Of a stretch of 61,558 nucleotides of DNA, positions 1-7,929 are shown one piece after another. Both the position numbers and the translations under genes were made by a program. The stretch comes from Azospirillum oryzae (GTDB lineage: Bacteria > Pseudomonadota > Alphaproteobacteria > Azospirillales > Azospirillaceae). The first letter of the stretch is position 1. Each line of letters opens with the position of its first letter. Below the pieces are notes generated by a model that was not told the DNA's origin, made no database searches, and worked only from the letters and a program-made list of their open reading frames with translations. Where the stretch lies: the NCBI RefSeq assembly GCF_900177515.1, contig NZ_FXAK01000003.1, forward strand, positions 1-61,558. The letters run 5' to 3'.

Positions 1-1155
1 AATTCGGCGGCGCAATTGGCCGGCGCGGCGGCTGTGGGAAAGGCCGCCATGACGGTTGCGAGCGGCGCCATGGGCGCAGCAAAGCTCGTCGGAGGGCTCG
101 CCGGCGGGGTGAACCCGCCATCGGAATGGGGACGTCAGGGGGGTCAAGGAGGCGGCGGGGGTGGTGCGCCTGGCCTTCCTGGACCGGGAACCCCTCCACC
201 GTCCATCGCTCCGCCGTCGTCTTCGGTGAAGATGCTGGGAAACGGGCCACTGGATTGGCAGGGGCCGTTCCCGACTGGTGGCGGTTATAGGCCAAGCGGC
301 GGTCCGATGGGTGGTGGACCGATGATCGGCGGCGGTGGCTCTCCACAGTTGGGTGGGCGTGCGGCCGCGTTGCCGGCACCACCTCGTGCGCTGCCGGGTC
401 CAGGCGGCTCCGCTGGGGCCCGGCAGTTGGGCGGGCCGGCTGTCGGACCAACCGCGCCGGGGTCGGCCGCGCCTCCGGTCTTCCGTCAAGCCGCTGTCCC
501 CTCAATGGTCGGCACCGGGGGCATGCAGGGAATGGCGGGCGGGGGCGTTCCTGCGGGCTCTGGCGCCGCTCCTGGCGCATCTGCTGCCGGCAGCGGAGCC
601 ACTGGACGCAACGGCGATATGGGGGGCCGCGGCGCTGAAGCGTCCGGCGCTGTCGGTTCTCGCGGCGATATGGGGAGCCGCGGCGTTGAAGCGTCCGGCG
701 CTGTCGGTTCTCGCGGCGAAAGCGGGGGCGGCGCAACAGTGCCGGGGGGAACGGGGGCAGCAGCAGCGGGAGCCGGCGCAAGTGGGCGCGGGGGCGATCT
801 GGCGAGCGGTGCAGCGGGTGGGGCGACGGGCGTAGCGACCGGCGTCCAACGTGCCGGGAGCTACGATGCCACGCGCGGAAGTGTCTCGGGCGCCGGTCCT
901 GCAGGACGTGGGTCCGGCACTGAAGGTCAATCGGGCCTCGACGGAGCGGGAGGCTCTCGTGGTTCGGAAGCAACAGGCGACGGCGGCCGCGGTGAAACAG
1001 GTCGCGGCTTTGCCAGTCCGCGCGTAGCGCCGCAGGGGCCAAGGGCTGGCGGCGGCGGTTACGGGGCGCGGATCACGAACGGCGTAGGGGTGGCGGAAGT
1101 GATCCCGCCGCGTGGTGCCCCTGTGCGATCCCAATACACAAGGAGATGGCGATGA
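1..1155 (+). CDS. virB6: VirB6/TrbL-like T4SS channel protein, C-terminal part
   Basis: C-terminal part of the polytopic inner-membrane T4SS protein whose membrane segments are encoded at the right end of the window. The frame is open from base 1 and is the same frame that is open at the last base, so the gene is cut by linearisation. This part is Gly/Pro/Ala-rich and low in complexity (GGGGGG, PGLPGPGTPPP, RGDMGSRG), which fits the disordered cytoplasmic tail of VirB6/TrbL proteins. It contains a 51-bp tandem duplication. Its stop overlaps the start of the VirB7-like lipoprotein. Joined to the right-end pieces the protein would be about 660 residues once one frameshift is corrected. The family call rests on the membrane part and on gene order, because the tail alone is not diagnostic. 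Confidence 0.75.
   Translation, partial: NSAAQLAGAAAVGKAAMTVASGAMGAAKLVGGLAGGVNPPSEWGRQGGQGGGGGGAPGLPGPGTPPPSIAPPSSSVKMLGNGPLDWQGPFPTGGGYRPSGGPMGGGPMIGGGGSPQLGGRAAALPAPPRALPGPGGSAGARQLGGPAVGPTAPGSAAPPVFRQAAVPSMVGTGGMQGMAGGGVPAGSGAAPGASAAGSGATGRNGDMGGRGAEASGAVGSRGDMGSRGVEASGAVGSRGESGGGATVPGGTGAAAAGAGASGRGGDLASGAAGGATGVATGVQRAGSYDATRGSVSGAGPAGRGSGTEGQSGLDGAGGSRGSEATGDGGRGETGRGFASPRVAPQGPRAGGGGYGARITNGVGVAEVIPPRGAPVRSQYTRRWR
613..714 (+). repeat. 51-bp tandem duplication inside virB6
   Basis: Two adjacent 51-bp units (613-663 and 664-714) differ at only two positions and encode a 17-residue Gly/Ser/Ala-rich unit twice. They lie in the tail of the VirB6-like protein and probably change only linker length. 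Confidence 0.85.
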
Positions 1156-1331
1156 GGCGTTTTATGGTGCGTCTCGGGATGCTGGCGATTGCTGCCGGCG
1201 TGCTGGGCGGGTGTTCGCTGTTACCGGCAACCTCGTCTGAGCCGGTGGGTGTAGGGCGAGGCCGCGATGAGTTCCCGCGCTCCCCCTGCGCCTGCGGGCC
1301 TGCTTTCTACGTCAATGGCCGGACGGTTTGA
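1152..1331 (+). CDS. virB7: VirB7-like small lipoprotein
   Basis: 59-residue protein with an N-terminal hydrophobic stretch ending in a lipobox (GVLGGC), so it is expected to be an outer-membrane lipoprotein. In T4SSs the VirB7 lipoprotein stabilises VirB9 in the outer-membrane core, and this gene sits between virB6 and virB8 as virB7 often does. I chose the ATG at 1152, which overlaps the virB6 stop, because AAGGAG at 1140-1145 is six bases upstream; the ATG at 1146 would leave no spacing. The short mature part has two Cys close together (CAC). The assignment is by size, lipobox and position, since VirB7 proteins have little sequence conservation. Confidence 0.7.
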   Translation: MRRFMVRLGMLAIAAGVLGGCSLLPATSSEPVGVGRGRDEFPRSPCACGPAFYVNGRTV

Positions 1332-1333
1332 AA

Positions 1334-1984
1334 ATGCCCCGGCCAGTCGACGAAGGACAACCCTACAGGCTCCTGGTGTGGGTGCTGCTGGCGAGCATCG
1401 CAATCAATGTCGGACAGGCGTTCGGCAACGCGACGCTCGTTGCGGCAGTGGCGGAAATGGCCAACCGGGTTGAGGTGAAACCGTTCTTCATCACCGCGGA
1501 CCTCGCGACCAATCGCGTGTTTCGCGTGACGAATGCTGAAACCGACATGCCGACCTACGATCGGGTGGCTCTGACCCTGGCGCGTCGATACGTCATGCTC
1601 CGGGAGTCGCTCGATCTGCAGACCGAAGCTTCGAGGTGGGTCGAGGCGTCGTGGCTGGCGTCGGAAAAGGTCAGCGAAGACTTCAAGTCGCTCGTGGACA
1701 AGGAAGGCTCTTATTACAAGACCATGCGCCAGCGGGGACGGACGCGCGAAATTCGCATTGTGGCGTCGCCAGAGGCTGGCCGTGTTGGGCGTCAACGGAC
1801 CTACCTTATCGAGTTCGAACAAATCGATAAGGAAAAGGGGCAAGAAATCAACAAGCGCAGCTGGATTGCGACTGTCGTCATGGACACGCAAAAAGGAAGC
1901 GTGCGCTTTGAGGATGCCCTGCTCAATCCATACGGCAACGTCGTCACCTTCTACGACGTCGCACCAAAGAATACCAAGGAGTAA
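1334..1984 (+). CDS. virB8: VirB8-like T4SS inner-membrane assembly protein
   Basis: 216-residue bitopic protein with a short cytoplasmic N-terminus, one membrane segment at about residues 13-32 (LLVWVLLASIAINVG), then a periplasmic domain. Size and topology match VirB8/TraJ proteins, which dimerise in the periplasm and bridge the inner-membrane complex and the core. It directly follows the VirB7-like gene and precedes virB9. A TTG six bases upstream overlaps the previous stop and is an alternative start. It is divergent in sequence, so the call leans on size, topology and order. Confidence 0.72.
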   Translation: MPRPVDEGQPYRLLVWVLLASIAINVGQAFGNATLVAAVAEMANRVEVKPFFITADLATNRVFRVTNAETDMPTYDRVALTLARRYVMLRESLDLQTEASRWVEASWLASEKVSEDFKSLVDKEGSYYKTMRQRGRTREIRIVASPEAGRVGRQRTYLIEFEQIDKEKGQEINKRSWIATVVMDTQKGSVRFEDALLNPYGNVVTFYDVAPKNTKE

Positions 1985-1990
1985 AGTGCA

Positions 1991-3106
1991 GTGTTGACTT
2001 GTCGCAAAATCGCTCTGGCTGTGAGTGTGTGCGCGTTGTTTTCCGCCGGCGCTCAGGCTGCGGGATCGGCAAGCGGGCTTCCACCGGGGGCGCCGGCTGT
2101 GGATCAGAGCCGGACAGCTGGTGCCGCGCAACCGTCACCAGCGGCCGGCAATCGGCAGAAGGCGGATCCCGTGGGCGATCTGCTCAACGTCGATCAGATC
2201 TTCAATCAGATGAACGGCGATTTCGGAAAGCTGGTCCGTGATCGGGCTCCGGCGGGTCGCATTCAGAAATCCTGGCAAAAGGCACAGCCGGGCGAAGCGA
2301 TCAGGACGGTTCGCTATGACCGCAACATTGAGGAAAAGCTGCGGCTGCGCGAAGGCGCACACACGTTGATCGTGCTGCCCGATTGGGAAACTGTCTCGAA
2401 CATCAAGCAACAGGTCGACATAGGGTCGCGCGAAGCGCTGTCCGTCCAGCCGCGTGCCGGCGGCCGGATCCTCACGCTCAATCCAGGGCACGCGGGATGG
2501 GATACCACGCTGACGGTCATCGGTGACTCCGGCGTCATTTATGCCTTTTATGCCGTGGTGGAGAACGATCTTAGCTCGTCCGTGCCGGATGAGGTCGTCT
2601 ACATCGAGAAGCGGGCACCGTTGAACTATGCCGGGCCGCCAGCGGGCGGATCGGCCGGCGCTGCGGGCGCCGCCGCAGCTGATGGGCGGACGGATTACCT
2701 GCGAGATGCGCCTTTCGACGCGCAGAAGCTGGATTTCGCCTTCACGATGAGCGGCGATCAGTCGATTGCCCCGTCCGCTGTCTTTTCCGATGGTCAGTGG
2801 ACGTATCTCCACTATGGCGACCGGTTCGAGGCGGTCGATCTTCCGGTGGTGCAGCGCGTGGTTGATCGGATTGACACGCCGGTCAACACGCGGGTCAAAG
2901 GGAACACGTTGATCGTGGAAAGCCCTGTCGCTGAAGGGCTGACCCTGCGCAATGGGCGCCGGGTGGTGTGCATCCGGCGCACGGATGCGGCGCCGGCGCC
3001 GGAAGTCACACCGCGGCCGGTGGCGGCGTCGGCGCCTGCACAGGCCGGTACGGTTTCGCGGGAGCCTCTGCGGCTGGCTCCCGATTACGGCGACGTGCAC
3101 CGGTGA
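1991..3106 (+). CDS. virB9: VirB9-like T4SS core-complex protein
   Basis: 371-residue exported protein. A signal peptide (residues 1 to about 23, ending GAQA) is followed by a Pro/Gly-rich linker and a mostly beta domain. The C-terminal part has the VirB9/CagX pattern around 'FTMSGDQSIAPSAVFSDGQW' and '...TYLHYGDRF', where VirB9 proteins bind VirB7 and VirB10. Start is GTG, with AAGGAG overlapping the virB8 stop about nine bases upstream. The stop overlaps the virB10 start (GTGA), so the two are probably translationally coupled. It forms the outer-membrane-associated ring of the channel. Confidence 0.85.
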   Translation: MLTCRKIALAVSVCALFSAGAQAAGSASGLPPGAPAVDQSRTAGAAQPSPAAGNRQKADPVGDLLNVDQIFNQMNGDFGKLVRDRAPAGRIQKSWQKAQPGEAIRTVRYDRNIEEKLRLREGAHTLIVLPDWETVSNIKQQVDIGSREALSVQPRAGGRILTLNPGHAGWDTTLTVIGDSGVIYAFYAVVENDLSSSVPDEVVYIEKRAPLNYAGPPAGGSAGAAGAAAADGRTDYLRDAPFDAQKLDFAFTMSGDQSIAPSAVFSDGQWTYLHYGDRFEAVDLPVVQRVVDRIDTPVNTRVKGNTLIVESPVAEGLTLRNGRRVVCIRRTDAAPAPEVTPRPVAASAPAQAGTVSREPLRLAPDYGDVHR

Positions 3107-4410
3107 GTGGGCAGGGACCATGGCGGCGCTGGGCGTTCCAGTCTGCCGCTTGCGCAGTGGTCGGCCTGACTTTGGCCGGCTGCTGGGAGAAGAACGAGGA
3201 TAAGCCGGCACCGACCATGCCGGAAAAGCGCAGCGGAATGTCGGATCTCTATTCGGTGGCGCCGTTGGCAGCGCCACCGGCGGCCGTCGCGGTGGCGAAG
3301 GTGTCAGCGCGCAGCGCGACCGTTGGCCAGCTGGTGGCCATTGGCCCCCTGTTCGACCTGACGCCCTTCGATGAGGTGTCGGAGGTGCAGGTCCAGGTGG
3401 AGGGGGACGGGGGCTTGATTGTGCGCGGCGCCCCGGTCGCGCCGGGCGTGCCGGTGGCCGTTTCGCCAACGGACGGCGGGGCGCTGCAGTATGAGCCGCC
3501 GGCGCAAGGCGGCCGGGGTTCGGTGGCGCTGCGCGTGCGGTCGAAGGCTGGCGGGTTGTCGGAATGGGCGCGGGTGATGCTGGTGACACAGCCGCCGGCG
3601 CCGGCGCCGCGAGTGGAGAAGATCGAGGTGCCTCCCCCTCCGGCACCTCCCACCTCGGCGGAGTTGAGACGGCTGAAGATCGACCGTCTGCTGGCGGCGC
3701 TTGGGGAGGAGGGCATTGCGGAGCGCCTGCGGGGCGGGCCGGTTCCGGTTGAGGAGGATCAAGAGCCGCCGGCAGAACGGAGCGGGCCGCCGCGGGATCG
3801 CGATTACGGCCGCCTCCGGCTGAAGGACGATCAGACCACGCTTCCTGTCGACCGCTCGCGACGGATTACGGCTGACCGCTACATTGGGGCGATCCTGGAA
3901 AGCCGCACGGTTTCGCAGCTGGAAGGGCGCGCCATCCTGGTGGCCGACGCTCACATTTTCGGCGGCGACGGACGGAAAATCCTTATCGAAAAAGGGACAA
4001 AGTTCATCTGCCGCTTCAAGAAATTGGAGCGTGAAGGCGACACGCGGCTGCCCATGCGGTGCGGCCGCTTCATTCGGCCGGACGGAGTGTCGGGGCTGCT
4101 GTCCGAAGCGGACGTTGCCGACCAGTCCGGCGCCACGGGCTTGGTTGGCGATGTCGATAACCGGAATTGGGAGCGGTACGGCGCAGCCTTTGTGACCGCC
4201 TCCATCGGCGCCTTGGCGGCGATCGGCGCCAACAACAGCGTGCAAAACCAGCTGGTGGCGCAGGGCGTCCAGAACATGACCGACAACATGTCAAAGGCAA
4301 CAGAAAGGGTCCTGGAAAAGAACCTCGATCTGTCGCCGATCATGACGGTCCCGGTTGGCAGTCGAGTTCAAATCATCCCGATGAACGACATTGTATTCAT
4401 TGAGGGGTAA
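3103..4410 (+). CDS. virB10: VirB10/TrbI-like T4SS core protein with a lipobox
   Basis: 435-residue protein whose C-terminal half (from about residue 235) has the TrbI/VirB10 beta-barrel pattern, including 'DGRKILIEKGTKFICRF', the region that spans the envelope and gates the channel. A Pro-rich stretch (PPPPAPPT) precedes it, as in VirB10. The N-terminus differs from the standard family: instead of a cytoplasmic tail plus transmembrane helix it has a signal ending in a clear lipobox (LTLAGC), so it is predicted to be a lipoprotein. The GTG start overlaps the virB9 stop. It is a member of the T4SS operon. Confidence 0.82.
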   Translation: MSGQGPWRRWAFQSAACAVVGLTLAGCWEKNEDKPAPTMPEKRSGMSDLYSVAPLAAPPAAVAVAKVSARSATVGQLVAIGPLFDLTPFDEVSEVQVQVEGDGGLIVRGAPVAPGVPVAVSPTDGGALQYEPPAQGGRGSVALRVRSKAGGLSEWARVMLVTQPPAPAPRVEKIEVPPPPAPPTSAELRRLKIDRLLAALGEEGIAERLRGGPVPVEEDQEPPAERSGPPRDRDYGRLRLKDDQTTLPVDRSRRITADRYIGAILESRTVSQLEGRAILVADAHIFGGDGRKILIEKGTKFICRFKKLEREGDTRLPMRCGRFIRPDGVSGLLSEADVADQSGATGLVGDVDNRNWERYGAAFVTASIGALAAIGANNSVQNQLVAQGVQNMTDNMSKATERVLEKNLDLSPIMTVPVGSRVQIIPMNDIVFIEG

Positions 4411-4414
4411 CAGG

Positions 4415-6940
4415 ATGAAACGGCAATCGTTGGCCATGGTCGCGGCGACCATGGCCTTATGGGGTGGCACAGCTTTCGCGCAAGGGTTTGGCGGTGCGCC
4501 TGTCAGCGCCGGGACGCCCGGTGGCGTGGCGGGCGCAACCGCAGCTGCAGTGCAGCCGGTCCTCGCCAACCTCGGGGGAGTGGCTGCGGAACCGGACGGA
4601 ATGACGCCCCGGACGAAAACGGACGTCAGCCCAACAGACTCGTCCACCTTGGAAAAGCTGCCGGCGGAAAAGCCTGGGCTGATTTACGCACGCCTGGATC
4701 AGCTGCTCGGGGAGAAGGACGGTCGCGGCCTCGATCCGATCAGGCTGATTGGCGAGATGGCGCCGGACGGATCGGTGAAGTGGACCGAAGTCCGTGCATA
4801 CATCCCGAACAAGAAGATGCGGCATGCCGCCTTGAAGGATGCGCTGAAGACGTTGGAGGCGGTGAACAAGATCAACGCCGGGAAGGCGGACGCTTTGACC
4901 GCCACGGGTGCCGTCAACGACATGGTGCGCACCGCCCGCCGCCTGCTCAGCGATGGCGACAACAAGGACACCTCCGCCAACGGCGGTCGCGGCAACGGGA
5001 CGGACGCCAGCGGCGGCGCCGGTGGCCGCGGCGGGAGCAATGGAGCGGGCGGGGCCAACGGCCTGGGCACGACCAGCAGCGCGAACGCAATGCGGACCAG
5101 TTCAACGGGCAACGGCACCGGCGGCCTCACCTCCGGCACCGGCACCGGCGGCTTGAACAATGGTAACGGCGCCGGTGGCGTCACCTCGGGAACCGGCACC
5201 GGCGGCTTGAACAATGGTGACGGCACCGGCGGCCTCACCTCGGGAACCGGGATCGGCAGTGATTCAAGCGGCACCGGAACGGGCGGGTTTGGCGACGGCA
5301 CCGGTACGGGCGGGATCGGCGGCGGCACCGGCACAGGCGGGATCGGCGGCGGGACTGGCGTGGGTGGTAACACAGGCAGCAACACAACGCCGAACGGGAA
5401 CACGGTTCCGGGTGGCAGCCAAACACCTATCACGGGCGGTGGAACGAATCCCGGTGGGACGGGAACCACGACGCCGCAGCCGAACGGCAACCCCACTGAT
5501 CCAACCACGACGCCGGGAGGCACGGCAACCGAACCAACGCGCTCCGTTACCACGACTGCGTGCCCCGACCGCATCGACGTGCCCGGTCGGCTGGTCTACA
5601 GCCAGCAGAAACAAGAGGTATTCGTTAATGGCGTGTCTCAGGGAATCAGCAGCTGCACGGACGCGGTTGACCGTTATCCAATTCAGTGGGATCCGAGTGT
5701 CTGCACCGATGACGTGGATCTGTCGGCCAGCCTCGCCTATCCAAAGGCACAACCATTCTACGTGACCACGGCCGGCGCCAGGAAGACCGCCGGCAACTGC
5801 CAGCGTTGGGACGGAAAGAGCTTCTCGATCTACGACACGGCGGAAAGCTGCAGTCCGTCCATCGACCTTGCCGGCGGCAAGGTGATCGTCAACAAGCGCA
5901 AGGCGTACAAGAACCTGGCCGGGACGGAAGTGACGGCGAAAGCCTGTGCCGCCACCTCGCAATATGTGCCGATCCAATGGACGGCGGCCGGCTGCGATGT
6001 TCGGCACGATGTTGGCGGCGGCACGACATATCAGCAGATGACGCGCTTCTACCTCCTGGACGGCTCAACGCGCCCCATCGGGGGGTGTGAGGATCACGGG
6101 GCAACATACCCGCATTACCGGACGGAGAACGGCTGCGAGCCGGCGGTGAACAATGCCGGCAAGGTCGTGACGCTGTTTCAGCGGACGGTGGTGAACCTGC
6201 CGGAAGGCAAGATCACCGTCCAGGATTGCACGCCGTCGTCTACGGCCGGGATCGTGGCGACAACAGAGGGGTGCGAAGGCCAGTACATCCATGTGCCGGC
6301 GGCAAACGTCAGCTATGGGACCGTCCGGTATCGCTGGTCGCATAATGGCTCGTGGGAATACACGGAAGGGTGCACCACGAACACGGCCGCGACCTACCAG
6401 CATCAGGACGATCCGAACTCCCCTTGGTTCCACGACGATACCGTTCAGCAGTCGTGGCAGCAGATCATCCGCTATGTCGACACGCCAAGCGGCCGGATCG
6501 TCATCAGCAAACGCGAGGGGACGCGGGTCAGCGACTATAACCTTGTGCGGCAGGATCTGATTCCGGCCGCGGGTTCGGTTTGGTACTCGGGCTGCACCAA
6601 GTATCAGGGCACTCAGTTCCAGAACACCTACATTCGCACCGATCAAACCACGGTGACACTTCCCGGCGACGCTGGGGCGCCGGTGGTGACGCAGGATGGG
6701 TGCTCGTCACTTCCGCCGATTGTTGAAAACATCGGTGACGTGGAGGAAGTAAAGACCTGGGGAACCAACGGCAGTCCAGGGTGCTCTTACAACATTGAGC
6801 GCTTTCAAAAACAGCGGAGCGCGGAACGGCGGCAAAACGGCGCCGGTGAAATTTTTCAAGATCCGTGGGTTTACACAACTCTGTTGATTGAAGTGCTTCA
6901 CCCGTCTCCGACGCAAGATTGCGGCACCGGAGGCAGTTGA
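4415..6940 (+). CDS. Large secreted T4SS-operon protein: Gly/Thr repeats plus Cys modules
   Basis: 841-residue exported protein I cannot name. It has a signal peptide (ending AFA), a helical region to about residue 190, then about 180 residues of Gly/Thr/Asn-rich repeats (units such as GTGTGGLNNG and GTGTGGIGGG). A C-terminal half of about 450 residues follows, with repeated modules that start with Cys-x4-D/N and end with a second Cys (for example CPDRID, CTDDVD, CSPSID, CDVRHD, CEPAVN). RBS is AGG just upstream, and the stop overlaps the virB11 ATG (TGATG), so it belongs to the T4SS operon. Position, export and paired cysteines suggest a cell-surface or mating-pair adhesin role comparable to TraN. 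That is inference; no catalytic motif is visible. Confidence 0.7.
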   Translation: MKRQSLAMVAATMALWGGTAFAQGFGGAPVSAGTPGGVAGATAAAVQPVLANLGGVAAEPDGMTPRTKTDVSPTDSSTLEKLPAEKPGLIYARLDQLLGEKDGRGLDPIRLIGEMAPDGSVKWTEVRAYIPNKKMRHAALKDALKTLEAVNKINAGKADALTATGAVNDMVRTARRLLSDGDNKDTSANGGRGNGTDASGGAGGRGGSNGAGGANGLGTTSSANAMRTSSTGNGTGGLTSGTGTGGLNNGNGAGGVTSGTGTGGLNNGDGTGGLTSGTGIGSDSSGTGTGGFGDGTGTGGIGGGTGTGGIGGGTGVGGNTGSNTTPNGNTVPGGSQTPITGGGTNPGGTGTTTPQPNGNPTDPTTTPGGTATEPTRSVTTTACPDRIDVPGRLVYSQQKQEVFVNGVSQGISSCTDAVDRYPIQWDPSVCTDDVDLSASLAYPKAQPFYVTTAGARKTAGNCQRWDGKSFSIYDTAESCSPSIDLAGGKVIVNKRKAYKNLAGTEVTAKACAATSQYVPIQWTAAGCDVRHDVGGGTTYQQMTRFYLLDGSTRPIGGCEDHGATYPHYRTENGCEPAVNNAGKVVTLFQRTVVNLPEGKITVQDCTPSSTAGIVATTEGCEGQYIHVPAANVSYGTVRYRWSHNGSWEYTEGCTTNTAATYQHQDDPNSPWFHDDTVQQSWQQIIRYVDTPSGRIVISKREGTRVSDYNLVRQDLIPAAGSVWYSGCTKYQGTQFQNTYIRTDQTTVTLPGDAGAPVVTQDGCSSLPPIVENIGDVEEVKTWGTNGSPGCSYNIERFQKQRSAERRQNGAGEIFQDPWVYTTLLIEVLHPSPTQDCGTGGS
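5116..5370 (+). repeat. In-frame GTGTGG-type repeat tract
   Basis: Imperfect direct repeats of about 30-36 bp built on ggcaccggcggcytcacc / ggaaccggcaccggcgg, encoding Gly-Thr-Gly units in the secreted protein. One longer block recurs almost unchanged at 5131-5164 and 5188-5221. Such tracts vary in length by slippage. Confidence 0.75.
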
Positions 6941-7929
6941 TGGCAAAAAAAATCCGCACCTCACCTTTAGAGGAAACCGGAAACGCTCTTTTTGACTCGC
7001 AACTCGACGTTCTGCGCCCCCTGTTTGCCAAACAGGGGGTACAGGAAATCGTAGCGGTGCGTCCGCAAGAGGTCCGGCTTGAATTGGATGGTGGCCGCTG
7101 GGAGGCGCTGAGCGTTCCGGATCTGACGCTGGATCGGTGGGGCAAGGTGCTTAGCCTGCTGGCCACGCGGCAGGGCCAGCATTTCGGACCGGATCAACCT
7201 CGCGTGTCTGCCCGGCTGCCGGGCGGGCACCGCCTCGATGCGATGATGGGCCGGGCAGTCGGCGAAGGAATCAGCGTCGCAATCCGTGTGCACCGGCAAG
7301 CGAAGCGGAGCTATGAGGATTTCGGGTGTCCTCCGGATCTCATCGGGCGACTGAAGGCGGCCGCGGTCAACGGAGATAATGTGATCCTGTCGGGCGGCAC
7401 CAGTTCGGGAAAAACCTCTCTGGTGAATGCCTACATCCGGGACGTGCCGCTCCATGAACGCGTGCTTTACGCGGAGGAAGTGAGCGAATTGCAGGTGCCA
7501 CAGGAGAACAAAGCCGGGTTCCTGCTGGACCGCAACAACAAGGAATCGACGGTGAGCTATGCCGATGTTTTCGACCACGCCATGCGTGCGCGGCCGGATC
7601 GGCTCTGGCTGGGCGAGTTGTCGATCCCGAACGCCTATCCGGCACTGCTGTTCCTGAACAACGGCCATAAGGGCTTTCTGACCAGCGCCCACGCGAACAA
7701 CTGCACGGCGGCGCTGGAAACAGGCTTCTGGTTCCGCCTGTCCATGGCCGGCTACACGATGGACCGGGCGGCAGTCTTCGAGTTCTTGAAGCGGAATATC
7801 GACCTTGTGGTGCACGTCGAGCGGCTGTCCGGCGGTCGCCGCCGGGCTGTTGAATTTTGGGAGCCGTCGAGAGGTGCAGACCCCGTGCGGCTGGTGGGAG
7901 AGGGTGAATGGTTGAATATCGGCGCCTGA
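6940..7929 (+). CDS. virB11: VirB11-like secretion ATPase
   Basis: 329-residue hexameric traffic ATPase of the T4SS. Walker A (GGTSSGKTS) is near residue 156, followed by the Asp/His box and Walker B region (RPDRLWLGEL) and the conserved His segment 'GFLTSAHANNC', all in VirB11 order. Length is usual for the family. The ATG overlaps the previous stop and has GGAGG upstream. VirB11 acts at the inner membrane with VirB4 and VirD4 to power substrate transfer and pilus assembly. It overlaps virD4 by 22 bases. Confidence 0.93.
   Translation: MAKKIRTSPLEETGNALFDSQLDVLRPLFAKQGVQEIVAVRPQEVRLELDGGRWEALSVPDLTLDRWGKVLSLLATRQGQHFGPDQPRVSARLPGGHRLDAMMGRAVGEGISVAIRVHRQAKRSYEDFGCPPDLIGRLKAAAVNGDNVILSGGTSSGKTSLVNAYIRDVPLHERVLYAEEVSELQVPQENKAGFLLDRNNKESTVSYADVFDHAMRARPDRLWLGELSIPNAYPALLFLNNGHKGFLTSAHANNCTAALETGFWFRLSMAGYTMDRAAVFEFLKRNIDLVVHVERLSGGRRRAVEFWEPSRGADPVRLVGEGEWLNIGA

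Noticed and set aside
502..3646. Long - strand open frames (for example 502-1134 and 2135-3646)
   Set aside because: They lie opposite intact T4SS genes, are Arg/Pro/Ala-rich as expected for mirror frames of GC-rich DNA, and lack ribosome binding sites.
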